64,000 bases of DNA. Origin: Lunularia cruciata (lineage: Eukaryota > Streptophyta > Marchantiopsida > Lunulariales > Lunulariaceae). Below are positions 1 to 11,503 of the stretch, one piece after another; position 1 is the first letter of the stretch; each line of letters opens with the position of its first letter. Below the pieces are notes generated by a model that saw nothing but the letters and a program-made list of their open reading frames with translations, was not told the origin of the DNA and made no database searches. A program made the position numbers and the translations under genes. The stretch lies in NCBI GenBank assembly GCA_948567375.1, contig OX419759.1, positions 22,474,744 through 22,538,743 of the forward strand, in the 5' to 3' direction.

Positions 1-1735
1 CAGCAGAGGGACAAAAGATAGTGTCGCACTTCCATCTCAACTTGAAAAGAGATGCTAACACGGATGAGCAATAGTATATTCTTCAGATTAGAAGCAGTGA
101 TGAGTACTATGCATAGACGGCGGTGGTTGCTCCAAAGCCAAAGAAGAGAAAAGTGAACCCAAAGAAGGACATGGTGGTAATAGAGTCATCAAAGGAGGAA
201 TCAAAAGGTGAGACCGAGTACAAGTCAAAAGACTTGGAGAGAGAAGAGCAACCTGAACCCACATTGCAAAGGGGTGAAGCAAGTGGCAAGTGTGAGGATG
301 GGGTAGAGATGCAGCCAATACCAATGGGAGAAGGGGGAAAGCCAAAGATTGTAGACAAAGATAACCAGAACAAAGAAGATGAAGTTCTAGAGAAATTGGA
401 GAAGAAGATTATCATTCAGAGAGGAATCAGATAAAGAAGAAGCACAATGCATGAGGTAGGGCCAAGTAGAAGGAAGGAAATAGAAAAGGAGAGTTTGGAG
501 AGTGAGAAATCAATTCCAATCAAACGACTCTGACTGAAAAAGAGAATGTCAGATAAAGAAGAGAAGAAGAATGAGGAAAGCTTGCAAGAAGAAGAGAACC
601 GGACTGGAGGGGTGGAGTATCTACAGGAGATTATCTACCGCTGTTGATGAAGATGGAGAACAAGAAGAAATAAATGCAGCTAGAGTACCCTAAGGTAAAA
701 ACTAGATTGCAGGTTAGAAGTAGAAAACTTGGAGTTGAAGAAGAGTATAACCTGAGGAGAGGAGCAAAGGGAGATACTGCGCGTAGATGCAATATTACAC
801 AATCAGATAATTGAAAATTTAAAGAAAGAAGTGTGAAGTAGAGATAGAATAATAGAGCAGAATGTCATAGCCATGGAAAGACAAATAGTTGAGTACAAAA
901 TTTTGAAGCAACAATTTGCTGATTCTCCAATAGAAGTCATCCATGCCACGGCAAGGGTAGTAGAGAAAGAGCAAGAACTTGATCAAGTGATGTAGAGTGT
1001 AGAAGAGAAGATGCAACTCTGGCAAAGAGAGTTAACTGTGTGGTATAGAGAAGAAGAAATGTTGCGAGAACTAATTTTTAATTTGGAAGAGAAGATAGTG
1101 GAGAAAGAGAAGGAGAAGGAAAATGTGAGGGCCAAATTTGAGGCAAAACTGGCAATGTACCAAGAAGATTGGCAGGCGGATGGGGAACGTGAGAGAAGGA
1201 TGAGGCTCAAGCCATTGAAGGAGATTGTAGTGAAGATGAATGCAATGCTAAGTACCAAATCCAATATAAGAATTGAAGAAATGAGGCTCCATGAGTTAAG
1301 ATTGTTGGTGTAGGAGACAAGGAGAAGAAATGCAAAAGGATAAGGACTTGAATGTGTTACTAATTAGTCTCATAACTTGTGTGGATAGGAAGATATTGGA
1401 GGTAGAAGACAATATCATGATTAGATTAGACTTAGTTAAGCTATGAGTAGATAAACTTTGGAATGATGTAAGAATGAAACCTAAAGTAGAGGAAGTAGGA
1501 GTACAAATATCTTTGGAGTTGCCATTGGAGGTATTAGAAAAGAATGGGTTGCTAGAAGAAGATGTATGTAGGGTGCCCATGACAGTAATTACAAATTGAA
1601 GGAAGAGGCGTTAGAATTTGTAGAAGAATTAGTAGTTGTAAAACCTGAGGAAAGAGCAGTATGTGAATTTACTTCAGGTTTGGAAGCCAAAGAAGAAGTA
1701 GACATCGGATCAGAGTAGTAACAGATTTGAGATTT
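1..1735 (+). pseudogene. Family L coiled-coil protein remnant (L1 copy)
   Basis: Open segments at 123-434 and 1011-1313, separated by stops and frameshifts, match the protein on the minus strand of L3. The order is the same: a lysine-rich segment (PKPKKRKVNPKK, resembling a nuclear localisation signal), an acidic linker, then long Glu/Lys/Arg-rich helices with heptad-like spacing (for example LIFNLEEKIVEKEKEKENVRA), ending near the shared GSD/GSE-stop. No catalytic motif is visible in this half. Function is unknown. A structural or nucleic-acid-binding protein carried by the repeat is the most I would infer. This copy is clearly non-functional. Confidence 0.6.
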
Positions 1736-2495
1736 TGAAGGGCAAATATGAAGAAGTGCATTGTCATTTTGGATCTATAGGTAGTTAGAGGTAGTTAGGA
1801 AGTAGTTTAGGAAGTTACATAATTGCTGAATAGATCTATCTATTTAAAGGCAACATTTGCAGTGCCATTTTGTTTAGTCTATATAATTCTAAGAATAGAT
1901 GAAGCAAAGTGCTGATTATAATGCTTGTCGTTTGAGCTTAATTTCAAGTATAAACTCTGTGTTTGTAGTTGTGAGTGTTTGGAGAATTCTGAAGTGCAAG
2001 TAGGTGAGTTTGTGAGATGTTAGATTTTCATCTTGATCTTCATTCTATGTGTTTGATCTTGAGTGAAGTGGAATTAGAGCAATGCCTTTATAGATCTAAG
2101 AGGAATTGTAGTGTTGGTAGTATTTTGCAATGTTGATGTAAGGCAATTTTGATTGAGGAAGTTGTGCCTTCAATGGAGGGGTGGAACATAATTCTTAGGC
2201 AAAGTTGTTTTGAAGTGGAGTAGTCATTTTTAAGAAAAATTGAATCATCACAATTAAGATTGTTTGAGAAGATTTGCTATGTTCTGATTACAAGTGTGTG
2301 AATTAGTGATAAGTTGTCAAAATTGAGCACTTGTTACACTCTTTGGGTGTGGTTTCTACCCAAGAGTCTAAAGAAGAAATCAAGAAGAACCACATTTGTG
2401 ACATTTGACTTTGTGTTTGGACATTTCTGACCAATATCTTTGCGGGAACAAACTTTACTTACCTGATTACCAAAAAAGTGATATTTGCCAGGTCA
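1..2495 (+). mobile_element. Long-LTR-like element L1 (5' end cut by window edge)
   Basis: This copy aligns, in the opposite orientation, with L2 (4456-11503) and L3 (16889-20669), and its 3' part with L4 (39500-41408). It holds the coiled-coil coding remnant (to about 1735), then a TATA-like TATTTAAA at 1851-1858, then a 3' segment ending in TGATATTTGCCAGGTCA. That end matches the family terminus ...GCCGGGTTGTCACA, slightly decayed. The 5' end lies outside the window, so no target duplication can be tested. TATA and terminus are about 640 bp apart, close to the 670-680 bp in L3 and L4. Confidence 0.7.
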
Positions 2496-3516
2496 AAACT
2501 TTTGATCCAAAAATCTAGGGAAAATTACACAAAACCAGGAGCAAACCCCAAATTAGGGATTTCAAAATTAGGGTAAAAATTACAAAAAATTGGCCAAGTT
2601 TGAGAGCTTGTCAGGGGAGTTATAATGATCAATTTGTGGCTTATTTTGTGTCATTGGAAAGCTTATCTCTTGGGGTTACCATTGAATCCTATAAAATTTA
2701 AATACAAGTTACATAGAGAAAGTTATGCCCATCTGAGATATAGAGGATTTTCCTTGTCAATAAGACATAGGATCACTACACTTGGAGTACAAATTAGGTG
2801 AAGGCTGAAGTACATATTAGAGGAAGCTTGGAGTACAGGTTGAAATTGGCTTGATGATAGAGCAAGAGGGCTTTGAAGCTCAATTTTGACAAGAAACACA
2901 AAGAGTTGTTGTTGGATTCTTGTGATTAGATCCTCTTTGTGCTTGCATGCCTATTTGTATGCCCAGTTGGTTAGGATTGGTGTGTGGGTGTTGCACTGGT
3001 TCTTTCCTTCTAGGATTATTGTGTATTTCTCACTGGTAATGTTGGAAGTGATGACCAATAGACCAAGAGTGAGTGTTATGATGATAGGTTAGGTCGTCCA
3101 TTACTATCCCTACTACTTTGAGTGTGCATAGATCCCAACCAAAAGAACTCTTCACTCTAGGTTTTGGTATTCTTGCTATCAGGTAGAGTAGTAACGGATG
3201 ACTTTCACTTTTGACAAGTGTACTCCACAACCATCTTGAAGCTCATGAGCAAAATTGAGTCATTCTCCCACTACAAGAGCATATAGATTGTCAAGTCCCA
3301 TACTTGCTCGTAAGTTAGCACCGAAAGGACAATAGGATCTGGGTTCATGGACTTTGTCAACACCACCCCAAAACATGCCACCATAAAAAAAACCATCTTC
3401 TTATCAATTGCTTTCTCTAATGCCTGGCCTCCATGCTCTACCACAACTCTCATTCTCAATGTCCTTCTCCCGCTTGAGACTTCCCTCACTACAACAAACC
3501 TTCCACCTAACTCTTT

Positions 3517-3598
<82 letters not shown>

Positions 3599-4455
3599 CT
3601 CAAAGAAGACAAGACCATAATCCATATGGCCAATCATATACATGTACATAGATTTCTCACATGGCAATAGCTCAACCGTGGGATCTGTCATACACCTACT
3701 CCTTCTTAATGGAGATAAACCACACCAGTTTACTTTTTTCAAGGGCTACGCAAACCTTAACATGACAATGGGCAACAAAATCATTCTATAACTCTATGGA
3801 ATAGGTTGTGGTAGTGTTGAACTTGGGCCCAAGGGACTTGCTAGTAATGGCACTTCTTGGTCAGTCCAAGGGTTCTAATCCACTAAGTTTGAAGGCTCTT
3901 CTTCTATGGGTATGTCAACTTCAACCCAAGTCAAAGGAAGAGGCTTAACACCTTCAAAGTGTTCTTTAAAATACCTTTGAACTAGTCAAGGGATTGTATG
4001 TACAAGATGTTGACATTCTTCTTGTGTCAAGATTTTTACTATCTTTTCACAAATGAATTCTTTTATAAACCCGGCTCCCTTTACAACTTTAGAGGAAGTT
4101 GGTGTACTAGGTTGCAAAAATTATGTTTGTTCAATTGCGTCTTTCTTCTTCTCGGAATTTGGAGATGCAAAGTAGCCTTGCCACCTGACCTTGTGTTTCT
4201 TTTGTTCAAGCTCTTGCAAGGCTTCTTGAACTTCATGAAGAATTTGGAGATCCAATGCCTCCTTCTCAGAAACTTCTTTTGTTGTTGGGCTCTTCTAGCA
4301 TTCTTCTTCTTTACATTGCAAAGTTCATTTATAAGCTCTCCTCCCATTTTTTTCTTGGTATAGACATTTATATTGATTAAAAAGTTAATATAAGATTTGG
4401 CTTTGTATTCTTCCACTCTTAATATTTGTATCCCTAGCAGCAATGCAAAAAATCA
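2496..4455. other. Spacer between inverted L1 and L2; no gene recognised
   Basis: About 2 kb of AT-rich sequence between the 3' end of L1 and the 3' end of L2, which point at each other. The only clear structure is the TA microsatellite at 3521-3596. Short open stretches exist on both strands, such as a 120-codon minus-strand frame at 4081-4443 rich in Lys/Arg and a minus-strand frame around 3271-3480. I recognise no domain in them. They may be old element debris. Confidence 0.5.
3521..3596. repeat. (TA)38 microsatellite
   Basis: An uninterrupted TA dinucleotide run of 76 bases. Apparent reading frames of alternating Tyr and Ile through it on both strands are artefacts of the repeat. Confidence 0.97.
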
Positions 4456-5214
4456 TGTGACAACCAACAAGTATCACTTTTGCAGTGATTAATAAGTGTA
4501 GTTTGTTTTCACAAAGATATGAGTTAGAAATAGTCAAATATGTAGTAAAAATCACAAATAGTTCTTCTTGAGTTCATCTTTAGTCTCTAAGGTAGAAATC
4601 ACACCCAAAAGAGAGTAGTAAGTGCTCAATTTGCAATCTTGTTACAAATCAAAACACCCATAAACAAAATTCTTCAATCTCTCTCATTTCAACTTTGATT
4701 GTGATGATTCAATGTTCCCAAAGAAGGCTACTTCACCACAAAACAATTTTGCCTTGGAATTGTATTCCACCCCTCCACTAAAGGCACAACTTCCTCAATT
4801 AAAATTTCTTTGCATCAACCCTATATGATGCTCATCAAAGCAAAATACTACCAACTCTACAATCCTTCATAGATCTGTCAAGGTATTGCTTTGATTGCAA
4901 TCCATTCAGGATCAAACATGCAAAATGAAATTAGCACTATGGAATCCAACATCCAACACATTTTAACTTGCACTTAAAATTTCTCCACACACTCACAAAC
5001 ACACACTAAGATTGATACTCAAAATTAAGCTGAAATGACGAGCACTAAGTTACAACACTTTGCTTTACTTGACTTCAAAAATATAAATATTGAACAACAA
5101 CATGTTATGAATGCTTCCCTTGAATAGGCTTTTCACTTAATAGTTATTAACAACTTTACCAACCTATAGATCCAAAATGACAAACCACTTCTTCATATAT
5201 GCCTCTTTGTATCT

Positions 5215-7700
5215 CAAAATTCTTACTAATCAGATCAGATCCGATCCAATATCAACTTCAACTTTGGCTTCCAAACCCTAAGTTCTTACAATCACTTCTC
5301 CATCTTTGGGTCTATCTAATACTACTACTTCATCCATTATTTCTACTATCTCTTCAGTCTAAACTGAAATTGGAATCATGGCTAACCTATCTGCATTCTC
5401 ATTTTCTAACCCAATCTCTCCTAATATCTCAGACAAGTCACCTTAAGACACCTGCACTCCTACTTCAACAACTTCATATCTAGCATTTACTTTCATCTCA
5501 CTACAAAGTCTATCTAAATCTAACAAAATCTATCCTAAGACAAACATTGTCTCCTACCTCTAACATCTTTTTATCTACATGATCTCTTAGGAAAATCAAC
5601 AAATTATTCATACATTATGTCTTTTGCCTTCCTTCTTCTTGTCTGTTGCACCAACAATTTCAAGTTCTATAGCCTCACCTCTTCTAACTTGACCTTGGCA
5701 TCAGCACTAAGCATTGCTTTCAACTCCCCCATGACTGCTCCTACTGAATCCAACTCTATACTCTGAACTATCTTCTCCTTACTTTGCTCTGCCTCCAACT
5801 TGTCCTCAAATTTTACCTTCAGCACTTTCTTCTCTTCCATATACTGGACTAGTTGAACTTCTACACTTTTGATCAAACCTTGCAATCTATCTTCCTTTTG
5901 ATGTCTATTTGAAAACTCACATTGCCAAGCTTGATCCTTCTCCACTATGCTCTTTCTCAGACTATCCACGTCTTGCTCCATTACTATTGCAATTGTCTTT
6001 GAGTGTATGACTTCTACCTTGGCATCAACAACTTCATGCTTCATCTTCTTGAACAATGGCTTTTGCTCCTTTAACTCTTCACCACGCTTAAAGAATTTCT
6101 CCTACAAGTTATCAAAGCTCTTCTACCAAAGAATTGCTTCAAACCAAAGTTCTTTGGCTTCCTTCTCTCCTTGGGTTAGCTTACTCCTCAACTATAAGGT
6201 CTATTCACTCCAATGCCTTACTACTTCCAACTCATCCTTCACTCTAGGATGATCCTTCTTCAACTGCACTTTCTTCCCCTATAGTTGCACCAACAAAGAA
6301 CACACAATCTTTGATAGATGCTCAACCTTGATGTATCTTCCTTCATCATCCTCCATATTTTTATCTTGGGTAGGCACTTCTTAGGCTGGTGCTTTACCCC
6401 AAAACATGATCTTTGTACCTTCAAAGTCACACCATCCAAGCTCTCTCCTTCTACTTTGACTTGGCTTAGAGTTGCAACCATAGCTTGAGCACTTCTCTTC
6501 AGTCTTTTTGCCCTTGGAAATACTGAGGTAGCCTCTCTTGCTTGTTTGTCTTCTCACTTGATTGCAAGCAGCTCCAAACATGGCTTGTCTACTCCTTCCA
6601 TGTGGTTGATCACCTTGTGGAACTCTGGCTCTTCTTCTCCAACAACCTCTTCTCCTGATTGCTGAACTTTGGGCTCTATCTCACTCTCACTGCTGGACTT
6701 TCCACTTTGCAGAGTGAACTCTTCTTTTGCTCCCTAGTCCTCACACTTTGACTTGGTTTCTTCTTCCAATTCATCCTCCAAAAATGGTTCCTTCACTTCT
6801 ACTAGCATTGTCTTTAGATTGAACCTTCTTATCTTCTATGGCTATATTGGCATTATTCTTCCTTGGATCTACTTCTTTTTCTTGGCATGGAGATGTCCAT
6901 TGAACTATCATCTCCTTCTTTCTCTTGAAGTAGTAGTCATTGCCTTCTCAAACCCGCTTAATGGAATGCTACTCATCCACATCCGCTTCTCTTCATAAGT
7001 CAAGGTGAAAGTAGGACACCATCCATCCTCTCTCCTTCAAGCTAAGTAGGTTTAATCCAAAGTAGAATTGGGCTGCAAAGAGTATGAAGTTATGGAGCGG
7101 CATATTCATTCTCCAATTGGTGATCATTTGCCCAACGCATTGGTGCAAACACCTTGCCCAATCTACCGCATCTCCTACAAACATCAAGTGGAAGAACACC
7201 GCATGTTGCATTATTACATAGGTGGTTTGCTATGGCTTAAACATGATCATCTCCCTTTGTATTGGGTCCTTATAACTATCTACCTTGTACCTATTCTTGG
7301 TGCAAGGTCTACTCAAAGAATTCTTCACATTGGCAATTCCTTCTAAAGACTCAGACTTTTGATAGAAGGTGGCTCCACTCACTTCTCTTGCTTCTCTTCC
7401 CAAGACTAATCTCCAATCCAACTTAGTCCATCAAGCCAAATTCCCTCTTCCCTTCTACCTTGGGTCTGTCTCTACAATTACCAGATTTACTCTCTTCCCT
7501 TCTACCTTGGGTCCGTCTCTACAATTGCCAGATTTCCTCTCTTCTCCTCTACCTTGGGTGCGTCTTTGCAATTGCTGGCAGCAAATTCTGTCATGAAACT
7601 TGGAAAGCTCAAATTCCAATTCCATACCAAAAAGGTCATGTGAAGTCTATTTAAGACTTTGATCCTTGCCTCTACATCTAATCAACAAATTGCAAGATCC
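5215..7700 (-). pseudogene. Family L coiled-coil protein remnant (L2 copy)
   Basis: Read on the minus strand, broken frames match the L3 protein end to end. An N-terminal segment (about 7421-6960) contains MQHAVFFHLMFVG, WARCLHQ, FYFGLNLLSLKERG and MVSYFHLDL, at the spacing seen in L3. A charged linker follows, then coiled-coil helices such as the open run 6056-5667 (129 codons). Several stops and frameshifts interrupt it. The N-terminal block recalls domains annotated as putative plant transposon protein in Athila-like elements. That is a weak resemblance, not a firm assignment. Confidence 0.6.
7443..7583. repeat. 47-bp tandem repeat, three units
   Basis: Units start at 7443, 7490 and 7537. 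Each contains TCTACCTTGGGT followed by TCTCTACAATT and CCAGATTT or a close variant. L3 has the corresponding sequence once (about 19915-19960), so the expansion arose within L2. It lies in the coding part of the pseudogene. Confidence 0.85.
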
Positions 7701-7998
7701 TTCACCGCACTCTGCTTATTTCTATGGGGCCATCATGTGCTTCCTCACTCTTGGTCTCTAAAAGATTAAACCGTTCTCAAAACTTGAGATTCTAACTCCA
7801 TTAGGACAATTATTGAGAGGCATAGGATATGGTCATGACATTCTAGAATGCCCATAACAAGGTCTCAACTTTATAGTCTTTTGTTGATCAGTCATTCTCT
7901 AGTCGACCTTCAATTGACACAACAATTCTATGTGTCTATTTTCTATCACTCTTAATGTCATCTTGATCCTGAGGTAGTTGCTTTCTTTACACATTTGA

Positions 7999-8193
7999 GC
8001 ATTTGAGCAAAAGAGTCCCGAGAGTATTTTATTTGATGCATTTGAGCAAAAGAGTCCCATAGGTATTTTACTTAGAACATTTGAGAAAAAGAGTCTTGGG
8101 AGTATTTTATTTGGTGCATTTGAGCAAAAGAGTCTCCGGTGTATTTTAGTTAGTGCACTTTGAGCAAAAGAGTTTGGGGAGTATTTCATGTTT
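7999..8193. repeat. 39-bp minisatellite, five units
   Basis: Units begin at 7999, 8038, 8077, 8116 and 8155. Each is built on GCATTTGAGCAAAAGAGTC followed by a variable stretch and GTATTTTA. The period is 13 codons, so the minus strand reads as a repeated 13-residue unit around LFCSNA. Divergence between units is about 10-25 percent by eye. It sits in the expanded 5' half of L2. Confidence 0.9.
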
Positions 8194-8239
8194 AGGAGTG
8201 ACAAAGTGAAAAGAAGAGATATATTTTGAGGGATTTACT

Positions 8240-8395
8240 TGGGCCTTGGGAGGGAGGACATAACTTTGAGAAGGAAGGAGAGCTGGAAAAAGGTAGAGAG
8301 AAATTTTGAATGTAGAGAGTGCTTTTGTGAGTGTTGATAGAAAAGTGAAATCTCCAATGAAGGTTTGCAAGAGATAGGAAAGGTAGAGGAGAACT
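8240..8395. repeat. Left part of the GA-rich tandem array, cut off by S1
   Basis: It contains the array motifs (AGAGAGAAATTTTGAATGTAGAG, GAGTGTTGATAG, AATCTCCAATGA, GGTTTGCAAGAGAT) and ends in GAGAACT exactly where S1 begins. The continuation after S1 (CACTTCAAAGAAGAGGCTAG) rejoins the same repeat unit, so this and 9143-10480 were one array. Confidence 0.75.
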
Positions 8396-9142
8396 TGTAA
8401 TACCAAGAGCTAGCCATATGATCTAGATGTGATATTTGGTTTGGTAACATCTAGAATGATGTTATACATGATGGTCAAAATAGATCAGATAGAAGTATCA
8501 CCAAAAGAGTACTTTTACTAATAGAGCAAAAACCAAAATAGACTTGAGAACCTTAGAACCAATAGCTAGACATATGATTTAAAGGTGAGAATTGGTTTAG
8601 TAACATCTGGAAGGATGTTACACATGATGGATTAATCATATCAGAAAGAGGTATCACCAAAAGGGGACTTCTACTAATAGATTAGGAATCAAAATATCCC
8701 TGAAATCTTTGAAGGCAATTTTGGAGGCCTAAACGGATGAATCAGGTCTCAAAAATGTGCAAGTATTTCCCCCCTCCCCCAAAAAAATAGATAGAAGGCT
8801 GGCCTTACCTCCCCCCTGGTTTGTCTTGTTGAGAGCTTTCCAATGGTACCTTACTCATGTGATTCTGAGACTCCTACAAGAAGATTCTCTAAAATCCCTT
8901 CGATCAAAGCTTGTTTGACCAACCAGATAGGACCTAGACCGACATGTCACCCATCCAAGTAAGTAATACAAGGGTGGAGCTTGCTCACAGGTCACCTATC
9001 TGTATGCCTAATCCTATGGTGGAGCTTCTTTGGAGGAGATCCTCTTTGTCTATATAATAAAGAGAAGGTGCTCCTTTGGGGCACCAAATGTTGAGTGTGT
9101 AATTTTTATTTCTCTCTCTTCTCTTGTTCTCAGAGTATTATA
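8396..9142 (+). repeat. Solo LTR S1 (family S)
   Basis: This 747-bp unit is homologous end to end with S3 (61157-61890) and reversed S2 (43343-44065). It starts TGTAATACCAAGAGC and ends TCAGAGTATTATA (the family end is GTATTACA, so the terminal CA has become TA). Flanking 5-mers are GAACT (8391-8395) and GCACT (9143-9147), a 4/5 target duplication. A TATA-like CTATATAATAAAG lies near 9050-9062. No internal region is attached, which fits LTR-LTR recombination. Confidence 0.88.
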
Positions 9143-10480
9143 GCACTTCAAAGAAGAGGCTAGACAAAGAGGAAGGTAGAGAGGGCTATTTGTGAGTGTT
9201 GACAAGAAATTGAAATTTCCAATGAGGGTTTGCAAGAGATTGGACAGGCAAAGGAGAAATCACAAAGGAGAGGTTGGTAGAGAGAACTTTTGAATGTAGA
9301 GAGGGTTGTTGTGAGTGATGATAGGAAAGTGAATTTCCCATGAGGGTTTGTAGGAGACTAGACATGCAGAGGAGAACTCACAAAGGAGAGGCTGGTAGAG
9401 AGAAATTTTGAATGTAGAGAGGGCTGTTGTAAGTGTTGACAATAAAGTGAAATCTCCAATGAGGGTTTGCAGGGGATTGGACAGGTAGAGGAGAACTTTA
9501 AAGGAGAGCTGAAGAAAGACACAGAGAAATTTTGAAGGTAGAGAGGGCTGTTGTGAGTGTTGACAGTAAAGTGAAATTTCCAATGAGAGTTTTGCAGAAG
9601 TGATGGTGTGCAAAGGAGAGAATTTTCAAATGTAGGGTTTTGGCTATGGAGAGTTTATCTGTGAAGAAGTGACAGGGAAGTGGAATTTTGAATCAAGGTT
9701 GCAAGAGTGAGGGTTGGCAATGGAGAATCCTCACAAAGGAGAAAGCTAGACAGGGTGTACACAATTTCAAAAGTATGAGGGGTGTTGTTGTGAGAGAGTT
9801 GGATACAAAAGATTTTGAAGGTCTGAGGGTTTGCTACTGTGAGAAACCTAAGCAGAGCAAAGGAAATTTCAAATGTTGAGGGCTTGTTGTTGTGAGAGAT
9901 TGTTGGCAGTGGAGAACTCACAAAAGAGGAGATTGGATAGAGGAAAGAGAAATCTGGATTCAGGGGGGAAGAATTTTGAAAGTATGAGGGTTGTTGTTGT
10001 GAGAGAGTTGGACAGATGGAAGGAATTTTGAAAGTAAGAAGGTTTGCTATTGTGAGGGTTGGCAGTGGAGAAATCTCACAAAGGAGAGGCTGGACAAAGA
10101 GGAGGAGAGAGGGTTGGCCGTGAAGAAATCTCACGAAGGAGAGGCTGGGCAGAGGAGACATCTTTTGAAAGTAGAGGGCTATTGTGAGTGTTGATAGGGA
10201 AGTGAATTTTCCAATGAGGGTTTTGCAGAAGTGCTGATGGGCAGAGGAGAGAAATTTTGAATGTAGGGGTTTTGTCTATGGAGAGTTTTTTTGTGAAGAA
10301 GTGACATTGAAGTGGAATTTTGAATGAAGGTTGTAGGAGTGAGGATTGGCAGTGGAGAAACCTCATGAAGGAGAAGTTGGAAGAGGGGAGAGAATTTTAC
10401 AATGTATGAGGGTTTGTGGTGAGAGAGCTGGACAGAGGAAGTAATTTTCAAAGGTAGGGGGTTTGCTGATGGGGTTAACA
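9143..10480. repeat. Degenerate GA-rich tandem array, unit about 110-120 bp
   Basis: Repeated blocks share CAAAGGAGAGGCTGG, GAGAGAAATTTTGAATGTAGAGAGGG, TGTTGTGAGTGTTGACA, AAGTGAAATTTCCAATGAGGGTTTGCA and GACAGGCAGAGGAGAA in the same order. Clean units are seen at 9150-9600. Further right, units are rearranged and partly deleted. The purine-rich strand leaves the complementary strand open over 117-168 codons, but those frames only translate the repeat and have no protein signature. The array lies inside L2, between the coiled-coil pseudogene and the 5' terminus. Confidence 0.8.
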
Positions 10481-11503
10481 AGAAGAGATTTGTTGAATCT
10501 GAAGAAGGAGATTGAAGGAGAGGAATAGAGAGGTAAGAGGAAAAGAAGAACCTAAAGTCGGTTTGATCTGGATGGCAAAGCTTAGACTTCAACTATGCAA
10601 AAATTTTAATCCTTGATTGTAGCAAAGCTCAGACCTTGATGGTGATAAGAGTTTATATCTTTACTGAGATAATAGGCAGAGTGGAATTTTTGCAGCTGAA
10701 TTGGCCTGAACTGTGCATGAGAAGCGAGAGAATGAGTTGGAAACCCAAGACTGAATTCGGCTGCAATTGCTGCTTTCCTTTGCTTATTTGACAGTCATAA
10801 GAACTTAGGTTAGTTCAGTGTGTTACTTGGAACTGGTTATTTCCCAAGTGGACTTGTAAATAGTGAGATGAGAGTGTGTTGAAAGTTGTGCAATTCTCGT
10901 AGATGAACTTGTTTATTGTGAATTATGAAGAGTGCCATGAAGAAGGACTCCCTTCTTGGAGCTTCTAGTCCAGTACATGTAGACAGATCAAGTCATTGAT
11001 CTGTTTGCTCTAAAATTGAGTCTGGCCCATACCTTATGACCTGCCAATCAGACCCCACTAGAACCATAAACCTCAACCCAAACTTAACAAACATGAATAG
11101 GGTGTAGTGATACATTAGGTTCAGCATTAATCCAAGAAATCCAACCAAACAGTCCTAAGAAGAGCCTGCAGATAGGAGCAACTATAAGCATCTGCTCTAT
11201 AAAAAGGTGGAACTGCAATCATATGAAAGAGTAGAGTCTGTGATAGACTGCAGGGAAACTTCTAACTCTCCAACAAATAGGACAACCTAAGCACAAGCAG
11301 CCAGGTGCCTGGCACACTCTCAAGACCATCCAATCCTCTTGACACTGTCCAACCCAAGTCCTTCTGACTTTGACCTAAGGTCACCTTTAGGTCTATGCCA
11401 AACACACAATTCTTCTTGGTTCTTCCCCATTTAGCCTTCCTTTGGCTTTAACAATGCACTTCTTCTTTAAAACTTGTTAAAAATGAAAAATATGGGTACC
11501 ACA
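10481..11503 (-). other. 5'-terminal segment of L2, no gene
   Basis: About 1 kb with no coding evidence. Its last 150 bp (TTTAGCCTTCCTTTGGC through GGGTACCACA) matches the corresponding end of L3 (about 20580-20669), which defines the reversed 5' end of the element. The remainder has no match elsewhere in the window. Confidence 0.5.

Larger units (their letters stand above)
4456..11503 (-). mobile_element. Long-LTR-like element L2, expanded by tandem arrays and a solo LTR
   Basis: On the plus strand the copy opens with TGTGACAACC (the reversed 3' terminus of the family) and closes with GGGTACCACA at 11494-11503 (the reversed 5' terminus, compare L3 GGGCACCACA). Between them lie the reversed 3' segment, the coiled-coil pseudogene (about 5215-7700), two minisatellites, a GA-rich array and S1. 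At 7.0 kb, or 6.3 kb without S1, it is far longer than L3 (3.8 kb), so the 5' half has expanded or is chimeric. The 5-bp flanks AATCA and TGATC do not match, so one continuous insertion is not proven. The right flank is the leader of element B1. Confidence 0.55.

Noticed and set aside
3271-3742. Several reading frames of up to 120 codons with long Tyr-Ile runs
   Set aside because: They are translations of the (TA)38 microsatellite on both strands and have no conserved flanking domain.
4081-4443. 120-codon minus-strand frame with basic composition, considered as a small gene
   Set aside because: It has no recognisable domain, a compositionally driven open frame and no second copy in the window to test conservation.
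7999-8193. Regular 39-bp repeats considered as a CRISPR array
   Set aside because: The units are contiguous without distinct spacers, lie in plant retroelement sequence and have no cas genes nearby.
9260-10592. Minus-strand frames of 96-168 codons across the GA-rich array
   Set aside because: They follow the tandem repeat and stay open because its complement is poor in stop codons. No signature is visible.
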